In this document: piece by piece, positions 9,460 through 17,237 of the stretch
Layout of the letters: each line of letters opens with the position of its first letter
Numbering within the stretch: the stretch's first letter is position 1
Assembly: GCF_000185725.2 (NCBI RefSeq)
Contig: NZ_KI391953.1
Span: 496,001 to 560,000 of the forward strand
Length of the DNA stretch: 64,000 bases
Origin: Segniliparus rugosus ATCC BAA-974
GTDB taxonomy: Bacteria; Actinomycetota; Actinomycetes; Mycobacteriales; Mycobacteriaceae
Direction: 5' to 3'
Notes under the pieces: generated by a model
What the model was told of the DNA's origin: nothing
Seen by the model: the letters and a program-made list of their open reading frames with translations, nothing else
The model's database searches: none
Program-made: the position numbers and the translations under genes

Positions 9460-10473
9460 TCACGCGGGGTGAGGGCGGAAAAGTTCCTCGATCGTGTCCG
9501 GCGCGACATCGGCGACGGCATTGGGCCGCCACGTCGGGGAGCGGTCCTTGTCCACGAGCGCGGCGCGCACCCCCTCGGCGAAGTCCTCGGTCTTGGTCAC
9601 CGTCGTGGCGAGGTCCAACTCGCGGGCCAGGCACGCCGCCAGGTCGCTCGCGGCCCCTTCGCGGATCAGGCGGAGCGTGACGGCCAGCGAGGTCGGCGAG
9701 GCGGCGGCGAGTGCTTCTCGCGTCGCTTGCGCCCATTCGCCCGTCTCGCCTTCGATCCGGGAGAGGACGTCCGCCGCGCTGTGGCCGGCGAAGACCGCGT
9801 CGATCCGCTCCAACGGCAGGCCGATCGGGGGGACTTCCTCGGTGTAGGCGCCCCACACGCTGTCCGAGTCCACCCCGGAGACCAGCGCGGCGACCGCGTC
9901 GGCGAGGTGCGCGCGGGGGACGAACCGGGTGGCCAGGCCCGAAGCGACCACGTCGGACCCCGTCAAGCGCGCTCCGGTGAGTCCGAGGTAGGTCCCAAGC
10001 TCGCCCTGCAACCGGGAGAGGAAGTACGAGGCTCCGATGTCGGGGAAGAAGCCGATCGCGGTCTCGGGCATCGCGGCGACGGCGTGTTCGGTCACAATCC
10101 GCTCCGCGCCGTGGACGCTGATGCCAAGGCCCCCGCCGAGGGCGTAGCCGTCGATCACGGCGACGTACTCCTTGGGGTACTCGGCGATGAGCCGGTTGAG
10201 CGTGTACTCCTCGGCGAAGTACTGCCGGATCGACTCGGTCTCGCCCTTCAGGGCGAGTTCGCGGATCGCCCGGATGTCGCCGCCCGCGCAGAACGCCTTC
10301 GGCGAATCGCTGGTGACCACCACTCTGCGCACCGAGTCGTCGTGCGCCCACGCGGCCAACGGCCCGGCGAGTTCGCGGATCATGGCGAGGTCGAGTGCGT
10401 TGAGGGCTTGGGGGCGGCTGAGGACGAGATGCCCGACGCCGTTCTCTGCTGTGGCGCGCACGTGTGAGGTCAT
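9460..10473 (-). CDS. enoyl-CoA hydratase/isomerase family, 3-hydroxyisobutyryl-CoA hydrolase-like
   Basis: The 337-residue crotonase-fold protein has the oxyanion-hole segments SPKAFCAGGDIRAI and DGYALGGGLGISVHG. MPETAIGFFPDIGASYFLSRL follows, where the acidic residue after PE and the FPD motif are typical of 3-hydroxyisobutyryl-CoA hydrolases. Its length, longer than simple hydratases of about 260 residues, also fits that subgroup, which acts in valine breakdown. It resembles mycobacterial EchA9. It is transcribed divergently from the ABC-like/YhgE pair and lies upstream of the FAAL gene in the same direction, without overlap. Confidence 0.85.
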   Translation of the reverse strand: MTSHVRATAENGVGHLVLSRPQALNALDLAMIRELAGPLAAWAHDDSVRRVVVTSDSPKAFCAGGDIRAIRELALKGETESIRQYFAEEYTLNRLIAEYPKEYVAVIDGYALGGGLGISVHGAERIVTEHAVAAMPETAIGFFPDIGASYFLSRLQGELGTYLGLTGARLTGSDVVASGLATRFVPRAHLADAVAALVSGVDSDSVWGAYTEEVPPIGLPLERIDAVFAGHSAADVLSRIEGETGEWAQATREALAAASPTSLAVTLRLIREGAASDLAACLARELDLATTVTKTEDFAEGVRAALVDKDRSPTWRPNAVADVAPDTIEELFRPHPA

Positions 10474-10600
10474 AGGGCCAACGCTACCTCAGCGCCACGG
10501 GCCGGCCCAGGCGGCGGCGCGCGGGCGGATGACGCTCGGACCGGAGCCGTTTATGGTGGAACGCGTCGTTCTGACGATCAAAGTAGAGAGGCAGGGTCTC

Positions 10601-11299
10601 GTGCCCGAAGAGGAGTCCAGCCCCGACGCGGAGCAGGAGGCGCAGGAAGAGGCCGGCTCCGAGCCGGTCGTCGTCGCGCGCCAGCTCGAAGTGGCCACCG
10701 AGCACGGGCCGCTCTTTCGGGGGGTTGACCTCGACATCGGCCCCGGCCTGCACGCGCTGCGGATCCCGGCGGGCCCGAGGCAGTCGGCGCTCTTGCTCGC
10801 GCTGGCGGGGCGGCTGCGTCCGAAGGCGGGCACGGTCACGGTCCTCGGCGAGACGGACCCCCGCGCCGTCCGCAAGCAGTGCGCGGTCGCGGCGATCGAG
10901 GGCGTCGACGAGCTCGACGACCCGGTGACCGTGCGCACGGTGCTCGCGGAGCAGCGGCGGTGGTTCGCGCCGTGGTACGCGTCGGTGCCGTCCGACGCGG
11001 GCCGCGCCGAATTCGACCTCGTGTACGGGGAGAACCAGGCTCCGGAGCCGTCGGCGCGGATCCGGGAGCTCACGGACATGGACCTGTTCCTCTTGCGCGT
11101 GACGCTCGCGCTGCTCGGGGGCAGGCCGGTCCTGGTGGTCGGCGACCTCGAACAAGTCCGCGACGAGGAGCGGCGGGCGCGCGCGCTGGACCGGCTGGCC
11201 GCGGTCTCCCGCCTGCGCACGGTGCTCGTCGGCGTGACCAACCCGCTCGGCCCGACTGCCCCCGACCACACGCTGCACCAGTGCGGCTTGGACCTGTGA
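10601..11299 (+). CDS. degenerate ABC-type ATP-binding protein
   Basis: The 232-residue product has the overall outline of an ABC ATPase: a first strand region (VVVARQLEVATEHGPLFRGV), LLLALAGRLRPKAGTVTVLGE after the P-loop position, and a Walker-B-like strand RPVLVVGDLEQVRDEE. The nucleotide motifs are eroded. The P-loop reads AGPRQSALL and lacks the lysine, no LSGGQ signature is seen before LLRVTLALLGG, and the Walker B aspartate pair is broken (VVGDLEQ). The GTG at 10601 follows an AGAGAGG stretch. It lies 10 bases upstream of the YhgE/Pip membrane gene, its likely partner. I infer a structural rather than ATP-hydrolysing role. Confidence 0.75.
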   Translation: MPEEESSPDAEQEAQEEAGSEPVVVARQLEVATEHGPLFRGVDLDIGPGLHALRIPAGPRQSALLLALAGRLRPKAGTVTVLGETDPRAVRKQCAVAAIEGVDELDDPVTVRTVLAEQRRWFAPWYASVPSDAGRAEFDLVYGENQAPEPSARIRELTDMDLFLLRVTLALLGGRPVLVVGDLEQVRDEERRARALDRLAAVSRLRTVLVGVTNPLGPTAPDHTLHQCGLDL

Positions 11300-11309
11300 G
11301 GAGCTCATT

Positions 11310-13187
11310 GTGATTGCCGGACTCGCATTCGGATCCGAGATCAAACGTTTCGGCGGGAGCCGGATCACCAGGGCCGCGCTGGTGGTGCTGGTGCTCTTGC
11401 CGCTGTGCTACAGCGCGCTGTACATGTGGGCGTATTGGAATCCGTTCGGGCAGTTGAACCACCTGCCGGTCGCCCTGGTCAACGCCGACCGGGGAGCCGA
11501 GATGAACGGACAGCGCGTCAACGTCGGCGCGCAGGTGACCAAGAGCCTCGACGACGACCGGAGCCTGGACTGGCACGTCGTCGACGAGGCCGCCGCCGAG
11601 GCGGGGATCCAAAGCGGCAAGTACTACTTCATGGTGGAGCTGCCCGAGAACTTCAGCGAGGCGATTGCCTCGCCGGTCACCGGGAGTCCGGAGCGGGCGC
11701 AGCTGAAAGTCGTCTACAACGACGCCAACAGCTTCATCTCCTCGACGGTCGGCAAAGGCGCGATGAACCAAGTGGTCGCCGCCGTCTCGACCCGTATCTC
11801 CGGCCAGGCGGTGAACGAGATGCTGTCGCAAATGCTCATGGCAGGGGGCGGCGTCCGGCAGGCGGCGGACGGAGCCACGCTGCTCGCGGACGGCGCGGAC
11901 CAGCTGGCGGCGGGCAATCGCGAGCTGGCCGAGGGCACGCAGCAGCTGGCAAGCAAAGTCACACAGGCCACCGATCCGCTGCTCCAAGTCGCGACCGCGC
12001 TTTCCCAGCTGCGCAGCGACCCGAAGCAGTTCCAGCAGGGGGCCGACGCGCTGGCCGCCGCGGCGGACAAGCTCGAAGCCGACGCGGCGGCCCAGGACGC
12101 GGTGGCCAAGGGGCTCGGCTCGGCGGTCGAGAAGCTGTCCGACAGTTCGGACCCAGAGGCCAGAGAAGTCGCCTCGCAGCTCGCGGAGCTGCGAGGCCAG
12201 CTCGCCGCGCACCAGTACACCCCCGAGATCAGGGCGCAGGCGCGGACGGCGAAGGACGCGGCGGTCGCGTTCCAAAGCGCCTTCGGCGCGCCGGGCAGCC
12301 CGCTCGGCCAGGCGCTGGACCATGTGGCGGGGCAGCAGGCGCAGATCGCGGCGAAGCTCGCCGAGGTGCGCGGCGGGGTCACGAAGCTCAACGACGGCGC
12401 GCACCAGCTCGCCGACGGCTCGGCGCGGCTGGCGGCGGGCAACCGCGAGCTGGCGACCAAGCTGCAAGAGGGCGCGAACAACGTTCCGCAGTGGTCGGAC
12501 GAGCAGCGGCAGGCGATAGCGGACACGATCAGCGCCCCGGTGCAGCTCGACTCGACGCATCACAACGCCGCGCCGTACTTCGGGGTGGGGATGTCGCCGT
12601 TCTTCATCTCGCTCTCGCTGTTCTTCGGCACGCTCATGCTGTGGATGGTGTTCCGGGCGCTGTCGAACCGCGCGATAGCGGCCGAGGCGTTGCCGATCCG
12701 CGTGGTGCTCTCCAGCTACTTGCCGGTCGCGGCGCTCGCCTCATGCCAGGCGGCGGTGGTCTTCCTCGTGGTCAATCTCGCGTTGGGGCTCCATCCGGCG
12801 CATCCGGCCGGAATGCTCGGGTTCATGGTGCTCGCATCCTGCGTGTTCGTCGCGCTGGTCCAAGCGATCAACGCGTTCTTCGGGGCCACGATCGGCAAGG
12901 TGCTGGCGATGATGCTCTTGATGGTGCAGCTGGTCAGCTCGGGCGGGCTGTACCCAGTGGAGACGACGGCGAAGCCCTTCCAGGTCCTCCACGCGTTCGA
13001 CCCGATGTCCTACAGCGTGACCGGCCTGCGCGAGCTGGTGTCCGGCGGGATCGAGTATCGGCTGTGGCAGTCGATCGCGGTGCTCGCCTTGGTGGGGATC
13101 GGCTCGTTGGTGGTGTCCATGCTCGCGGCGCGGCGGGACCGCATGTGGACGCTCACGAGGTTGATCCCGCAGATCAAAACCGGCTGA
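11310..13187 (+). CDS. YhgE/Pip family membrane protein (ABC-2-like)
   Basis: This 625-residue membrane protein has one N-terminal helix (about residues 20-40) and a long extracytoplasmic region. That region contains repeated heptad-like segments such as DGADQLAAGNRELAEGTQQLA and DGAHQLADGSARLAAGNRELA. Five or six C-terminal helices follow, including SPFFISLSLFFGTLMLWM and SSGGLYPVETTAKPF. This is the layout of YhgE/Pip proteins, related to ABC-2 permeases; some members are phage receptors or belong to type VII secretion loci. The GTG start follows GAGGAG. It is paired with the degenerate ATPase-like gene upstream, and its end overlaps the convergent tetR gene if that gene is repaired. Confidence 0.85.
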   Translation: MIAGLAFGSEIKRFGGSRITRAALVVLVLLPLCYSALYMWAYWNPFGQLNHLPVALVNADRGAEMNGQRVNVGAQVTKSLDDDRSLDWHVVDEAAAEAGIQSGKYYFMVELPENFSEAIASPVTGSPERAQLKVVYNDANSFISSTVGKGAMNQVVAAVSTRISGQAVNEMLSQMLMAGGGVRQAADGATLLADGADQLAAGNRELAEGTQQLASKVTQATDPLLQVATALSQLRSDPKQFQQGADALAAAADKLEADAAAQDAVAKGLGSAVEKLSDSSDPEAREVASQLAELRGQLAAHQYTPEIRAQARTAKDAAVAFQSAFGAPGSPLGQALDHVAGQQAQIAAKLAEVRGGVTKLNDGAHQLADGSARLAAGNRELATKLQEGANNVPQWSDEQRQAIADTISAPVQLDSTHHNAAPYFGVGMSPFFISLSLFFGTLMLWMVFRALSNRAIAAEALPIRVVLSSYLPVAALASCQAAVVFLVVNLALGLHPAHPAGMLGFMVLASCVFVALVQAINAFFGATIGKVLAMMLLMVQLVSSGGLYPVETTAKPFQVLHAFDPMSYSVTGLRELVSGGIEYRLWQSIAVLALVGIGSLVVSMLAARRDRMWTLTRLIPQIKTG

Positions 13188-13922
13188 CGGCTTCTGCGAG
13201 CGCGGTTGTCGTCCCCCGTTGGCCGCCTCGCGCGTTCGGAGGCCGATGAGCTGGACGGTGAGCATCTCGCGCAGCCCTTCGTGGAATAGCTCTTCGCCGG
13301 TGGGCATGCCCATCTCGGTCAACACGGCGCGGATCTCCTCGGTGGGCTGGCCGTACGGCCAGAGCCCCGATGCGAGGACGTGGACGGACCCGGCTCCGAG
13401 AACGGCGGAAACCGGGCTGAGCCCGGGGAGCGCGAGGGCGAGGACATCTGCGAGGCGGGCGATGTTCTGGTTCGCGCGTCGTTTGAAGTCGCGGGCGAAC
13501 TCGATGGAGATATTGCGCTCCAGCACGCTGGCCATTGCCGAGATCAGCTCGCACAGCAGGGGCCGCGCGACGAGGGATTCGACGATGGTGTGGGCGACGG
13601 CGGCCTCCCTCGCGAAAGGCGTGGCGGCAGCGGTGCCCGCCGCCGCGCCCTCCGAGGCGAAGACGCGCGCCAACTCGTCCAGCCAGGCGCGCTGCTCGCG
13701 TTCGAGGATCTCCAGGAAAATCGCCTCGCGGCTGTCGAAGTAGCGCAGCACGTTGGACTTCGCGAGCCCGACGCGGGAGGAGAGCTCGCGCAGGCTGATC
13801 TCGGCGATCGGCATCGTGCGCAGCATGTCCGAAGCCGTGTCGAGAATGGCCCGGCGGCGCTGTTCCACTTGTTCGGGGCTGCGAGCGCGCTGGAACCCGC
13901 AGTCTTTGTGCTTCATCGCCAC
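13174..13922 (-). CDS. TetR-family repressor (probable one-base frameshift near the end)
   Basis: The N-terminus carries a TetR helix-turn-helix (ISLRELSSRVGLAKSNVLRYFDSREAIFLEIL, about residues 42-73), followed by an all-helical ligand domain. As written, the frame runs past VQLIGLRTREAANGG into DNA antisense to the YhgE gene and does not stop until 12741. Adding one G in the run at 13213-13217 gives a short tail ending at 13174, about 249 residues, a normal TetR size. I take that as the true end. Starts at GTG 13922 or ATG 13916 are both possible. It is divergent from an SDR gene, with an 11-bp-arm palindrome between them that it probably binds. Confidence 0.8.
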
Positions 13923-13944
13923 AGTTTAACAGTCCGGCGGTCTC

Positions 13945-13993
13945 TTGACAAAGTTCCATTGGTCTCTTAATATCAGACCATCGGTCTGATATT
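13945..13993 (+). promoter_or_regulatory. promoter and operator of the SDR gene
   Basis: TTGACA (13945-13950), a 17-base spacer and TAATAT (13968-13973) form a near-consensus sigma-A promoter reading towards the SDR gene. A perfect inverted repeat, AATATCAGACC (13969-13979) and GGTCTGATATT (13983-13993), overlaps the -10. GGTCTCTT also occurs twice (13939-13946, 13961-13968). This is a classic repressor site for the adjacent divergent TetR protein. Confidence 0.8.
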
Positions 13994-14036
13994 GGGCCGA
14001 GTTCGAGAATTCCGCACGAGTTTTAGGAGGACTCCG

Positions 14037-14987
14037 ATGTCCCGCAGATCCCTCAACCTCGCCGTCCCCGACCTCACTGGCAGATTGGCCGTCGTCACCG
14101 GGGCCAATTCCGGCCTCGGCTTCGGCATCGCCAAGCGTCTCGCCGAGGCCGGCGCAGAGGTCCTGCTCGCCGTCCGCAACCAGCAAAAGGGCGAAGACGC
14201 GGCGGCCAGGATCAAGGCCGAGAATCCGAAGGCGCGGGTCGGCTTGCGCCGTCTGGACCTTGCGAGCCTCGCGTCTGTCGCGGCGCTCGGCGAGCAGCTG
14301 AACGCCGAGGCGCGCCCGATCCATATCCTGGTCAATAACGCCGGGGTCATGACTCCGCCGAGGCGCGAGGTCACCGAAGACGGCTTCGAGCTGCAATTCG
14401 GCAGCAACTACCTCGGCCATTTCGCTCTCACCGGCCACCTGCTGCCGCTGCTGCGCGCTGCCGAGAACCCCCGTGTGACCACCATGTCCAGCGATGCGGC
14501 CCGCTACGGCAAACTGGACTTCGACGATCTGCAGAGCGAGCGGAGGTACCGCTCGCTCGCCGCCTACGGAGCCTCGAAGCTCGCCGACCTCGTCTTCGCC
14601 CGCGAACTCGACCGGCGCAGCCGGGCGGAGGGCTGGGGAATCGTGAGCAACGCGGCGCATCCCGGAGCCACCAAGACGAACCTGCAGACCGCCGGCCCCA
14701 ACTACGGTTCGGACAAACCGAACCTCTTTGGCCGAATGTCGCAGCTGCTCACTCCGCTGTTCCAGGAGATCGACGAAGGGGCTCAGGCTGCCTTGTACGC
14801 GGCGACCAGCCCGGAAGCCACTGGCGGGGCCTATTACGGGCCGGTTGGTTTCATGGGGATGATCGGCGGCGGCGCGAAGCTCGCCCGCGAGCCCAAGCAG
14901 GCCAATGACGAAGCGGCCGCGCGACGGCTGTGGACGGTCTCCGAACAACTCACCGGGGTCCGCTACCTGTCCGGCAAAGTTTCCTAG
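14037..14987 (+). CDS. short-chain dehydrogenase/reductase
   Basis: This 316-residue SDR has the NAD(P) motif [12 protein letters not shown] near the N-terminus, the NNAG motif in [13 protein letters not shown], and the catalytic pair in [10 protein letters not shown]. It resembles the retinol-dehydrogenase-like oxidoreductases common in mycobacteria; the substrate is unknown. The ATG at 14037 follows a perfect AGGAGG at 14025-14030, which fixes the start. It is controlled by the promoter-operator at 13945-13993 and probably by the divergent TetR protein, so its substrate or a related compound may be the inducer. Confidence 0.9.
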   Translation: MSRRSLNLAVPDLTGRLAVVTGANSGLGFGIAKRLAEAGAEVLLAVRNQQKGEDAAARIKAENPKARVGLRRLDLASLASVAALGEQLNAEARPIHILVNNAGVMTPPRREVTEDGFELQFGSNYLGHFALTGHLLPLLRAAENPRVTTMSSDAARYGKLDFDDLQSERRYRSLAAYGASKLADLVFARELDRRSRAEGWGIVSNAAHPGATKTNLQTAGPNYGSDKPNLFGRMSQLLTPLFQEIDEGAQAALYAATSPEATGGAYYGPVGFMGMIGGGAKLAREPKQANDEAAARRLWTVSEQLTGVRYLSGKVS

Positions 14988-15175
14988 CCCGGCCAGCGCA
15001 CGGCAAGGAGGGGCGCCGTGGGAGCCGCGCTCGGACCGCGAACCCCAGCCGCCGGTGGCGCTGATCGGGGCCGCGCGACCTCTTGCGCGAGCCGAATGAC
15101 ACATGATACTTTCGGTCTCATATACGAGGTTCGGCACAGGCTGCGCCGATCAAGGGGCTGTGTCGGTGCTGGCGG

Positions 15176-15649
15176 ATGCCGCTGGCGGATGCCGCCGACG
15201 CGGCGGCTTTCGCGTTGTGCCTGCTCATACTCCCCGACGGAGGCTCGGCCGCTGCCATCGTCGCCTTTGTGCGCGATGACAATGTCCTCCTCGAGGCGGT
15301 CATGGGGCTGACGTTCCTGTCCTTCCCCGCCACGATCTACTGCAACGCGCTCGTCGCCAGCAAGCTCTACGCGGCGGACACCAGTCCTGGCCATCGGCTC
15401 AGTTGGACGGCGGTGGGGAGCGACATCGTCACAGTGGCGTTCCTCGCCGTCTTGTTCGGTATTCTCGCCGCCAATGTGCTGCTGGTGGACAAGGCGGACG
15501 CCGGAGTCGTCCACGCTTTGCGCGTGGTCTGCTTGGTCTCGGCCTATTTGATCGGCGGGCTCTCGGCCCCGTTCCTCCTCGCGTTCGCGACGATCTCCAA
15601 GCGCGCCAACCTGTTCCCGTCCTGGCTCAACGCGCAGCTCTCCCCGTAG
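15176..15649 (+). CDS. small integral membrane protein, unknown function
   Basis: The 157-residue product has four hydrophobic segments: around AFALCLLILP, LTFLSFPATIYCNALVA, VTVAFLAVLFGILAANVLL and VCLVSAYLIGGLSAPFLLAFA. A short basic C-terminus is probably cytoplasmic. I do not recognise a family. The layout of four helices resembles small DUF-type membrane proteins. There is no good ribosome binding site before ATG 15176, so the start is uncertain. It lies between the SDR and the PapA-like gene, with gaps on both sides. Confidence 0.5.
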   Translation: MPLADAADAAAFALCLLILPDGGSAAAIVAFVRDDNVLLEAVMGLTFLSFPATIYCNALVASKLYAADTSPGHRLSWTAVGSDIVTVAFLAVLFGILAANVLLVDKADAGVVHALRVVCLVSAYLIGGLSAPFLLAFATISKRANLFPSWLNAQLSP

Positions 15650-15785
15650 CCTCGCCCGCGTCGTCGGGGCTCCCGCCGACATCCGGCTTGCGGCAGGGTG
15701 AACTTTCGTGTTACCGCAGGTGAATCCTAGTGCGAGAGGCGCTGCGACCGCCGCCCTGGCTCGGTTCGACGCTGGTCTTGCGCTA

Positions 15786-15791
15786 TATACT
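15786..15791 (+). promoter_or_regulatory. -10 box, leaderless start of the PapA-like gene
   Basis: TATACT is followed by six bases and then the GTG at 15798, the spacing expected when transcription starts on the start codon. This favours 15798 over the upstream GTG at 15708. Confidence 0.55.
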
Positions 15792-15797
15792 GCGCCC

Positions 15798-17156
15798 GTG
15801 ACCAGTGTTCGGATCGAGGCTCCGTTCGCCCGGGAACTCTCCGGGATGGAGTCGTTCATGGCCGGTATGTCCGCGACGATCAACGCGGTCATCCGGGGCC
15901 GGGGCCCGCTCGACGAAGAAGCTCTGCGCCAGGCGCTTGCCTTGCTGCGGGCCAAGTACCCAGTGGTGGGCGGGCGCGTCGTGCGCGCGGCGGACGGCAC
16001 GGGGCACACGTTGCGGCTGGACCGGGCCGACGCTCCGGTCTGCGCGGTCGAGGAGGGCGATCCGGACCGCCCGCTGCGGGACTCGGATCTGCTCCTCTGC
16101 GGCGGCGAAGCGCTCGCGTTGCGGGTGACCAGGCAAGGCGAGCGGTTCCGGCTCGTGTTCTCCTGCCATCATTCGCTCTCGGACGGCCGAGTGATGATCA
16201 CGTATTTGGCCGAGATCTTCGCGCTCTACACGAGCCTGGTGACCACCGGGCGGGCAGAGGTCGGCCCGGCGCGACCGCTGCCCATGCCGCCGGAGGCGGC
16301 GCTGTCCGAGCGCGGCGTGAAAAAACTCGCCTTCGACGAGTTCCTCCGCCAGAGCTACGGCGAGGAGACCGCCGCGTTCTTCACCCAGGCGATGTCGTCC
16401 GCCGCTCCCCGCGAAGCCGAGGCCCCGGTCGAGGAGCCTGTCGCGCGCGCCCAGTTCGCCGTGGCCCATGACCGGCTGCGCCTGAGCCGGGAGCAGACCG
16501 CCGCGTTGATCGCGCTCGGCAAGCGCACCCAGATCAGCGTGCACGGGCTCGTGTCCGCCGCGTCGGTGCTCGCCGAACTCCTCTTGGAGGGCTCCCCCGA
16601 CTTCTTGATCCTGCAGTTGCGCTCCGCCGTGGACGTGCGGACCAGGGTGAGCCCCTCAGTGGAGGACCCGACTTCGGTGACCAATTTCTCAGGGAACTCC
16701 ACGACGCTGGTCCTCGCCCAGCGCGGGGACGACCCCATCGCCTGGGCTCGGCAGGTCCGCGACCAGATCGCGGTGGACCTCGAGCGCGGCATCATGCCGC
16801 AGAGCCTCCTGCAGATGTCCGGTCTGACGAACATCATGCGCGAACTCTCTGTCGCGGTGTCCAAGCCGATGCCCGACACGGTGTTCATCACGAACGTCGG
16901 CGTGCTGCCCGAACTGGTCGTGCCCGACTGCATAGTCCTGGAAGACGTGCACGGTGTCATCCACTCGGACCCGAGCCCCGAGCAGTTCGACGTCAAAGCG
17001 CAGCAGGCGCTCGGAGCCTCGCGCAACCACTCCTACCTGGTGTCCACTTTCGACGACAGGCTGAGCCTCGACCTGTTCCAGTTCGGCAGCTCGGGCGCGG
17101 ACACCGCTTCGGTGATCAGGGCTTTGCAGAAGGCCTTCGACACGCTCCTCGCCTGA
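15798..17156 (+). CDS. PapA-like acyltransferase (condensation-domain superfamily)
   Basis: The 452-residue protein has the HHxxxDG catalytic motif of condensation domains and PapA acyltransferases as HHSLSDG at residues 124-130. The N-terminal segment (ALRQALALLRAKYPVVGGRVV) and the C-terminal NFSGNSTTLVLAQ region fit the stand-alone acyltransferase layout, where a DFGWG-type motif is replaced. PapA enzymes transfer acyl chains onto lipid or sugar hydroxyls in mycolic-acid bacteria. With the FAAL and MmpS/MmpL genes nearby, it may help build an exported acylated lipid; this is inference, as 6 kb and several unrelated genes lie between. A hairpin with a T-run follows at 17166-17204. Confidence 0.75.
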   Translation: MTSVRIEAPFARELSGMESFMAGMSATINAVIRGRGPLDEEALRQALALLRAKYPVVGGRVVRAADGTGHTLRLDRADAPVCAVEEGDPDRPLRDSDLLLCGGEALALRVTRQGERFRLVFSCHHSLSDGRVMITYLAEIFALYTSLVTTGRAEVGPARPLPMPPEAALSERGVKKLAFDEFLRQSYGEETAAFFTQAMSSAAPREAEAPVEEPVARAQFAVAHDRLRLSREQTAALIALGKRTQISVHGLVSAASVLAELLLEGSPDFLILQLRSAVDVRTRVSPSVEDPTSVTNFSGNSTTLVLAQRGDDPIAWARQVRDQIAVDLERGIMPQSLLQMSGLTNIMRELSVAVSKPMPDTVFITNVGVLPELVVPDCIVLEDVHGVIHSDPSPEQFDVKAQQALGASRNHSYLVSTFDDRLSLDLFQFGSSGADTASVIRALQKAFDTLLA

Positions 17157-17165
17157 TTCCGGGGT

Positions 17166-17204
17166 CCGCGCGGCGATCTGCGGCTCCCGCCCGCGCGGGT
17201 TTTT
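17166..17204 (+). terminator. Rho-independent terminator after the PapA-like gene
   Basis: CCGCGCGG occurs at 17166-17173 and 17191-17198 and can pair with itself across a 17-base loop. A TTTTT run follows at 17200-17204. It lies directly after the acyltransferase stop and before the glmU promoter. Confidence 0.7.
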
Positions 17205-17225
17205 CAAGGCGGCGAGGGACCAGGG

Positions 17226-17231
17226 TACTCT
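17226..17231 (+). promoter_or_regulatory. -10 box, leaderless start of glmU
   Basis: TACTCT lies six bases before the second of two adjacent GTG codons (17238), which suggests a leaderless transcript starting there. Confidence 0.5.
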
Positions 17232-17237
17232 GCGGTG

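Noticed and set aside
12741-13173. A 150-residue C-terminal extension of the TetR protein
   Set aside because: It is Arg/His/Pro-rich and antisense to the YhgE gene; a one-G repair at 13213-13217 gives a normal TetR end.
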